The position numbers and the translations under genes are program-made. The notes beneath the pieces were generated by a model. It ran no database searches, was not told where the DNA came from, and saw only the letters and a list, made by a program, of their open reading frames with translations. A stretch of 64,000 nt of DNA, from contig NW_004624779.1 in the NCBI RefSeq assembly GCF_000247695.1, positions 602,720 through 666,719 on the forward strand, in the 5' to 3' direction. The stretch comes from Heterocephalus glaber (Eukaryota; Chordata; Mammalia; Rodentia; Bathyergidae). This document shows positions 57,050 to 64,000 of the stretch, in pieces (position 1 is the first letter of the stretch; every line of letters begins with the position of its first letter).

Positions 57050-60000
57050 AACAAACAATATTTCTTTGGAAATGCTACATTACTAAATATTTCTACTAAT
57101 GAGTCCTACTTACTACAGGATGTGGCAAATTTGTTAGGATGAAGTATTAAGATGTTCAAATTTTTTCATGGGGATAAATCAATGCCTGAACGCCTAAGCC
57201 AACACTGAGAGTACCTGCATCACTGTAATAGTTTAAGATGAAGGTTCCTAGACACAGAAAATATTCATAAATATTTTGTTAAAATTCAAATAACAGCTTT
57301 ATTTTATAATAATGTAAATTTTTACAATGTTTTTATGACATTATACATTAAATATATTTTATAAGGAATGCTTTAACTTGTCACTAATTTAGGTTGGATT
57401 TGTGATGCATTTTGTGATGTGTGGATTTCTAGGCAGGAATCGATCTAGCAAGAGCAACATTTTTCTAAAGAGGAGCTTTGGCCTGTTTCATAGGTTGCTC
57501 CTATAACATACATCAAATTCAGAATAATTCTTAAAAAGTTATTCCAACTCTAATCTTTGTTAAAAGTAAGTATAAAATAAAATTGACTGACCTATATTAG
57601 AAACTGAACCCTTCATTATCTATTAAACAAATAACATGTACTTAATGTATGCAAAATTAACTCCTAAGCAAGACTGTCCCAATGCTCATTCTAAAGCCAC
57701 CTCAAAAAGAATTGCTGAAGAGGGAGCTCAGGGGAAAAAATCATGTCTGTTCTGGTCTCATTCATTTTCTCTACTTTTATTGCTTATTTTAAGTTTTGCC
57801 ACTGGCTCTTTTCTGTATCCCACGAGGGTCAATTTAAATAAGGTAACAACATTAGACCTGGATAATTGTGTTAGGTATGGATTGTTCTTTTCTCCATCTG
57901 CATTGACTCAAAATGAGGAGGAGTATAGATCCTGATGAATAATTTTAAGAACACTTCAAGCCTGGTTACTTATTTGTCTCTGTGTGCAAATGTGATATAC
58001 CAGAAGCAAGATTCTCCTTTCTGTGTAATTCTTCTCAGGGCTTGTTTGTTTGCATGTGTGTATATACGTACATGTGTATGTATGTGTATATATCTACTAT
58101 GAATCAAAGCTGGAAAACAGTACATGGACTACCCTGACATTTTGGTTTGAATAAAGCATTGTCTCACTTCAGTACAATCTGGATAAAAAAAGTTGACTCA
58201 GTAGTTTTTCTCAGGTTGCATGAAGTACCAACGACTATGCCTTTTACTATTCAAATACTTTTTTTTTAAATTAAGCAAGCATAAGGATGACATCTATGCT
58301 TCTCAAAAGTTATGTAGAAACTTAGGTCTAAGGCCTGATACAAAGTTTTATTTATCAGTTTACTCAGAGATCATTGATCTGTAGCAGACAATACAGAATA
58401 ACTAAATTTATAAGGACAAACTCGTAAGATAGAGAACTTCTGTATTTATTGTATTTAAAAATACTGATGTCAAGTTCAATACATATAAACATTGGTAAGC
58501 TTAATTTCTTTACAGATAGCAATCTATTTTGCAACAAATTTTAAACTCAGGAAGATGTAGTTGAAAATTGTCAGTGAACAGAGTTAAGAGATCATTTATA
58601 CCCTTAAGCAAAATAATGTTTCATCTCTACCATAGGCAGAATAATTAACATTGTGATGTGTTTACTAAGTGGACCATAATATTTCAGTGTGTTTGGGGTA
58701 CAATGTCCTTTGAATTTTACATTTTGAAAACACTGTTTCTAAATATTATCCTTTAATCTTCCTGATCAAAATCCTTATCATTCAAAACCTGTCAGTAAAA
58801 TATTAACTAATCATCTCCTACAATAGCTTAGATTATGGTCACTGTCACTTATATTTCATATAATGTTGCAACTTATTACTTAAATCTCATCAAAGTATTA
58901 TCCTCAACTGATCTTCTAAACTTTATCTTTGTGACTGCCTACAGATAGTTCATAAAATCCAGCAATAATAATAATGTATATTGTCTTCAAGGTCAGAATG
59001 GATATATTCTGAAAATATCACCATCATCTTGAGTCTAGACACTAGAATGTAGGTCCCAAACTAAACTCACTTGGAACAATGATTCTTTTTCTATGCAGGA
59101 AATATAATAATGGTTATGTTTGTCTTTAAATGATGACAAATGGACACCATTAAAATGATAGTAAGCAGAAGGTACTTTGAAAATATAATCTCAGAATATA
59201 TTTACTCAAGATAAAAATTAAATTATTTTACTCCATATTGTTCTTGCTTTTAAATGAATTTTTGTAATTAAAAAATAGCTTTTAAATCCTTATGATACTT
59301 TATCTTGTACTTCCATATTATATGAATAAACATTTTCATCTTTTTAAAAAAATAAGTAAATAAAGGTAACTGGTAGCTGACATTACAAAATCTATGGCCA
59401 TTTAAATCAAATGGATGTATCCCCACACACAATTGTGTACATGCACACATACATATCTTTATGTCAAAAAGTTTATAATGATAGAGAAAAAAATTCCGTA
59501 ACTAAAGAAAGCTAAACTAAACTGTTATGGCGGACAAAACTGAGTGTTCTTTATAGAAATTATTAAACTGGCTAGTCAGAATTCTGGAAAATAGTAAAGA
59601 GAATATGTAAAAATGAGTATCTGCAAATTTATGTATTAGCTGCTGGTAACAACTGATGTTTATATTAAAAATTAATACAGCTTCTATAGAAATATGTATG
59701 TATGTGTATATTCCTTTTCAAAAATATCCAAGCATCTATTACTAAACAGTTCTACCTTGCATATTATTTTCATTTTTTTTTCATTTAGAATTCTAAAATA
59801 TAAAGTACAGTGTGGTAAATTTAAAAATTAATCATTTTCTGGATATTTGATACCTTTCTCTAAACACTGTCACATTTACTCATTAACATAATGTGACCAT
59901 TTGGGGACTACAAAATCATCCCAAAAAATGAATGTTATAAATATAATTGACATTCTGAAGGATGTAATTTTTATTTATTTTGATGTAGAAGTATGTTTAC

Positions 60001-60820
60001 TAGAACTGTAAATGATCTAGGGCAGTTACTGTCAAATAATTGCCTTTCTCATGTATGAATATAAAAGACACTAACAAAATATTTGACAGAACCATTCATA
60101 AAATTAACATCAAAAACTATAATTCTCTTCCTTTTGCTATTTCCCAGGCAACATATTGACTACTATTATGAATGCAAATGAGGTTGTATAAATAAACAGC
60201 TAAAGCTTGCATTACTCAAAACTTTACCCAATTGTTTGTTTAAAAGGAAAATTTCCCCTGGCATTTAAAAATATTTACAGATTGTTAACTATGACTGATA
60301 TGCAAAGACAGTAAGACTGTAGAATTAGTAGCTGGGAAAAGGCAAGGATTAATCAGACATCAAGTTTTAGCAGCTGTGAAATGAGAGAAAATTAATTGCC
60401 AAAATAATTATAATGACTACAAAAATTAATTTCTGCAAAATTTTTGGATGTCATATTCTGTATTTAACATAGTACAAAAGGCAGAATGCAGGAAGGAAGG
60501 GAGAAAGGAAAGAAGAGAGCAGGTGGAATGAAGGAATTAAATAAAAAATGTACCATCACGCCTCATCTCCTTAGGATGATTTTGAAATATCATCACCCCC
60601 CTTTCTTCCTTATTTTCTTCCACAAATCCTATTGGATTGCTTCCTTATGTCCAGTGATATACTTACATACAAAGGAAAATGCTGCATTCCTTTATTGGCC
60701 AACTTTCCTGTCACTGGTACAAAAAACCCACCCAGCAAATTTTTTAAAAAGGAGAGCTTTGGTTTGGATCAAGGTTTCAAAGGGTCCATAGTCAGCTGGC
60801 TCTAAAGAATAATCATCTTG
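57050..60820. other. Long unassigned AT-rich sequence
   Basis: No gene or confident repeat over about 3.8 kb. A 99-codon frame at 57636-57935 (with a hydrophobic stretch) and a 101-codon frame at 60486-60791 show no known motif. A purine tract at about 60488-60530 is simple repeat. Confidence 0.4.
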
Positions 60821-60824
60821 GCAG

Positions 60825-61098
60825 AAGGGCACTGTGAAGGAATGCTGCTCAACTCACAGTAGGAAGAAAATAGAAAGAGAAGAATTCCCAGGGAGATATG
60901 CTCCACAGGTACACCTTCAGTGATCACCTCCCTTTCCTGGGCCCCACATCCTGACAGTACATTCAGCTAGGGACTGGTCAATGGATTAATCCATGGATGA
61001 GCATGGCCCTGCCTTGCCTCCATGATGCAATGACTTGCCAAAATGCCACCTCATCAAAAAGGAAACTTTTGAGGGACATTATAGATCTAAACCATAAC
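60825..61098 (-). mobile_element. MaLR-type LTR fragment
   Basis: 'caatggattaatccatggat', 'gccctgccttgcctccatga', 'aaaggaaacttttgagggac' and 'tatagatctaaaccataaca' are the reverse complement of the MST/THE1-like 5' LTR half. The right end (CA on plus) marks the LTR start in element sense. Confidence 0.8.
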
Positions 61099-61439
61099 AA
61101 TACCTCATGGGTTTCTTTACCAGAATAAAGACACATACAAGCAGATGAGGTCATTGCAGATTTTCACAAGTGCTAGAAGAAAATATAGGAATGAGGAGTA
61201 GGGCTGTTGGCACACCACTAGGGGAAAGACCTCCAAATAGGAGCATTTGAACCATCATTTTAAAAAATAAATAAATAAAAGGAGGAAGCCTTTCTTACAT
61301 TGGGATAAAACATCATGAGCAGAGAGAACAGAATGTTCAAACAGACTATTCATCACAGAAAAGCACCAAATTATAAACTGATTTTTTTCTTTCAGTTTTA
61401 TGAAGACAATTAAGATAACATTAACTCAGCTGTCTGTGA

Positions 61440-61758
61440 ACAAGGCTTGATTTACTTAAGACTACTGCATTTAAAATCTAAGGCACCTTTGAGCTTCAGG
61501 AACATACATAAGCAAAGCTGCCCCCAGCACTGATGAGGAGCCTTCTGGGCCACCATACTAGCACCACCAGCATGAAGGAGGTGAGCCAGGTGCCAGCAGC
61601 ACACCCCTGCCCCTGCCCATTGCAATAAGACATGTAAACAAGTCTCAAAACCAGACTTCCAGATCACCTAAAGCAACCCCAAAGGGAAATGAAATGAAAC
61701 AATCTGATACTCAACCACCTGGACTCACTGAACTGGCAACAAAGAGGATCTGGAAAAA
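61440..61758 (+). mobile_element. L1 5' UTR (approximate)
   Basis: Sequence richer in GC preceding the L1 ORF1 start, with 'tcttgctt'-like and CAC/CCC strings and no frame of its own on plus. The left boundary is not visible as a target duplication and is set approximately. Confidence 0.6.
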
Positions 61759-62767
61759 ATGAAATCAGAAATAATTTCTCAGATGACAGCAGAGATTGTG
61801 CCCATAATGCAAGACATGATTAATAAATCTGGAGAGGACACAGATAAAAATATAGAGGAACTGAGGAACATGATGAAATCCCAACATAGGAAACAAATGG
61901 AATCCATAAAGCAAATGCAAACAGATTTCCAGGAGATTGAAAACTCCACTGAAAGTTTACACAGCAGAATGAACCAATGTGAGGACATGATTTCAGATAT
62001 AGAAGATATGATTGCAATTAGTGACCAGGAAAAAAAAATTCTTTAAAATAGTAAGGGACCATGAGCAATGAATCTAGCAGCTGCTAGACAATGCAAAGAA
62101 GAATAACATCAGACTGATCGAAGTCAATGAAGAAACAGGAGAGAGTGCAGATGACATAAAAAAAAGCTGTTCACAGAAGTGACAGCAGCTAACTTCCCAG
62201 CAGGGGAAAAGAAATTGACATATAGATAAGTGAGGCATATAGGACTCCAAGTAGCTGTAATCAAAAACATCTACACATGGGAATATAATAATTAAGATTC
62301 CAGAAACCCAACAGAAGAACAAAATTCTACAAGCAGTCAGAGAAAAGAAACAAATCACATACGAAGGAAAACCTATCAGAATCACAGGAGATTTCTAAAC
62401 ACAAACCCTCAAGTCAAGAAGAGCTTGAAGTAGGGCTGGGGATTTAGCTCAGTGGTTTTGCCACCTGCTGCACAAGCTCAAGGACCCAAGTTCAATCCCC
62501 GGTACAATAACAAAAAAAAGAAGAGCTTGAAGTGACATATTTGAAGCCCTAAAGGAAAACAGCCAACAACCCAGATTGATGTACCCTGCAAAACCCTTCA
62601 AAATTGATGGAGAAATAAGATACTTTCATGACAAAGAGCACCTTAGGAACTTCATGAATACCAAATCAGCACTCCAAAGAATTTTAGACAATATCCTAGG
62701 AACAGACATTGAGGATCACAACCCCAGGAAGCACAGCAGAGTGAATCCATCAGGCACGACAAATTAA
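61759..62767 (+). pseudogene. L1 ORF1 (RNA-binding chaperone), broken and ID-interrupted
   Basis: ORF1p normally forms trimers through an N-terminal coiled coil and binds L1 RNA with an RRM and a C-terminal domain. Here an ATG at 61759 opens 95 codons rich in Glu, Lys, Met and Gln in heptad style (coiled coil), ending in a stop at 62044-62046. Downstream, other frames keep the RRM/CTD landmarks: LQAVREKKQITYEGK just before the ID, and after it the PRLMYPAKPFKIDGEIRYF region ending at 62765. Stops, frame changes and the ID at 62432-62517 make it non-functional. Without the ID and its duplicated target it would be about 300 codons, near the usual L1 ORF1 size. Confidence 0.9.
62432..62517 (+). 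mobile_element. ID SINE inside L1 ORF1, exact target-site duplication
   Basis: gggctggggatttagctcag with A box 'tagctcagtgg', B-box-like 'gttcaatcc', 'cccggtac' and an A-rich tail. The 16-bp repeat aagaagagcttgaagt at 62416-62431 and 62518-62533 matches exactly and is L1 ORF1 sequence. This proves insertion after the L1. Confidence 0.97.
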
Positions 62768-62825
62768 AGCAAAGAGGGAGAATCCAACAACAAAAAAAGT
62801 CATGACAAGGATAAGTCAATAGGTG

Positions 62826-64000
62826 TCAGTTATAACCATCAATGTTAATGGTCTCAATTCACCAATCAAAAGAAATAGACTGGCAGAATGGGTCAAGAAG
62901 CAAGGTCCAACAATACACTGCATACAAGAAACACACTTAATTCAAAAAGAAACTCACAGACTGAAAGTTAAAAGGTAGAAAGCAATACTCCAAGCAACAG
63001 GAACCCCTGAAAAAGCAGGAGTAGCTATCCTCTTTGCAGATCAAGTGGAGTTCAAACCAACACTGATTAAAAGAGACAAAGAAGGACACTACAACCTTGT
63101 AAAGGGAACAATCCAAGAGGATAAGATGGCAATCATAAATATATATGCACCAAACACTACTGTGCCCAACTATATAAAACAAATATTAATGGACATGAAA
63201 AATCAAATAAGCACTAATACAATAGTAGTGAGGGACCTCAATACATAACTGTCACAAACAGATAGATCAACCAGACAAAAAATAAGCAACAAAATGGTAG
63301 AACTCAATTAAACTCTTGAGCAAATGAACTTAACAGATGTTTACAAATGTTCCACCCCACAAAATCAGAATATACATTCTTTTCAGTTGCACACAGGTTG
63401 TTCTCCAAAATAGACCACATACTCGCTCATAGTATATATTTAAGAAAGTCCAAAGGAATTGAAGTTATCCCCTGTATATTATCAGACCATAGCGTGATAA
63501 AATTGGAGATCAATAGCAAAAGAAACTGCAAGAATCTCATAAAAACATGGAAATTAAACAACACACTTCTGAATAACCAATGGGTCACAGAGGAAATTAA
63601 AGAAGAAATCAGATAGTTCTTACAATTAAATCACAATGACAATACAACATATTGGAATCTATTGGACACAATGAAAGCATGCTTATAAGGGAAATTCATA
63701 ATGGTGAATACTCATATTAGGAAAACAGAGCAAGCTCAATCAAACAACCTGATGCTAAACTTCAAGCTTCTAGAAGAAGAAGAGCAGGACAAACCCAAAG
63801 CTCATACAAGGGAGGAAATTATAAAGATCAGAGCAGGAATTAATACAATGGAGACTAAGAGAACAATACAAAAAAATCAATGAAGCTAAGAGTTCATTCT
63901 TTGAAAGAATAAACAAAATTGATAAACCCTTAGCCAACCTTTTCAGAGAAAGGAAAGAAAAGGCCCAAATCCATGCAATTAGGAATGAAAAGGGTGAAAT
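62826..64000 (+). pseudogene. L1 ORF2, endonuclease domain and following linker, broken; continues past the window
   Basis: ORF2 encodes the APE-like endonuclease and reverse transcriptase that drive L1 and SINE insertion. Visible endonuclease landmarks in order: INVNGLNSP (metal/DNA contact Asn), IQETHL (catalytic Glu), IYAPN (Tyr), RDLNT (Asp and Asn; the usual preceding Gly is Arg), FSKIDHIL (Asp) and LSDHSVI (catalytic Asp-His). They are spread over different frames. Stops occur near 62974, 63246 and 63309, and there is a frame change near 63340. After the endonuclease the frame continues through 63616 and then 63701-63883. The reverse transcriptase lies outside the window. Confidence 0.93.

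Noticed and set aside
57636..57935. 99-codon frame with a membrane-like segment
   Set aside because: No homology recognised and no promoter, splice or repeat context. Expected by chance in AT-rich DNA.
1..64000. CRISPR arrays, operons, phage or defence systems
   Set aside because: Sequence is mammalian nuclear DNA. There are no regularly spaced repeats and no dense coding.

Overview
The window is mammalian nuclear DNA, AT-rich and non-coding. It reads as a rodent intergenic or deep-intronic stretch. The rodent call rests on two SINE types: 7SL-derived B1 elements with the internal duplicated segment, and tRNA-derived ID elements with readable A and B boxes and a 'cccggtacc' plus A-run end. 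No B2, MTA or Lx-type murid repeats were seen. The ID and B1 spellings suggest a non-murid rodent (a castorimorph such as beaver is my guess, but this is not provable here). I found no convincing functional protein-coding exon, no intact RNA gene and no CpG island. Nearly all open frames are chance frames, repeat-borne, or unidentifiable.

Layout. 1-8 kb: MaLR-type LTRs, a MER5-like hAT element split by an ID, a head-to-head ID pair, and an old L1 interrupted by a Tigger-like DNA transposon. 8-16 kb: mostly unassigned sequence with L2 and MIR fossils. 16-18 kb: an L1 3' end, two MaLR pieces, and a TA/CA microsatellite joined to a two-unit minisatellite. 22-23 kb: an ancient L1 on the minus strand carrying an ID. 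26.7-28.3 kb: an L1 3' end, a duplicated ~300 bp segment flanking a MaLR 3' LTR plus internal sequence, and a 38-bp 5S rRNA fragment inserted in one duplicate only. 28.8-29.6 kb: B1, a composite ID-B1-ID SINE and an L1 3' end. 31.6 kb: L2. 35.3-36.6 kb: minus-strand L1 followed by MaLR. 42.7-44.8 kb: hAT elements, one split by an L1. 48.4-50.3 kb: two abutting minus-strand L1 3' parts sharing a 187-bp identical tract. 53.4-57 kb: dense SINE/MaLR/hAT/L2 cluster with an EIF2S3-derived fragment. 60.8 kb: MaLR. 61.4-64 kb: the 5' part of a degraded L1 (5'UTR, ORF1 and the ORF2 endonuclease domain) with an ID in ORF1, running off the window.

There is no gene network to describe. The content is a record of retrotransposition, nested insertion and local duplication. 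The most informative observations are the tailless 5S fragment with an internal empty-site control, the apparent gene-conversion tract between tandem L1 copies, and the composite SINEs. I found no sign of a new functional system.
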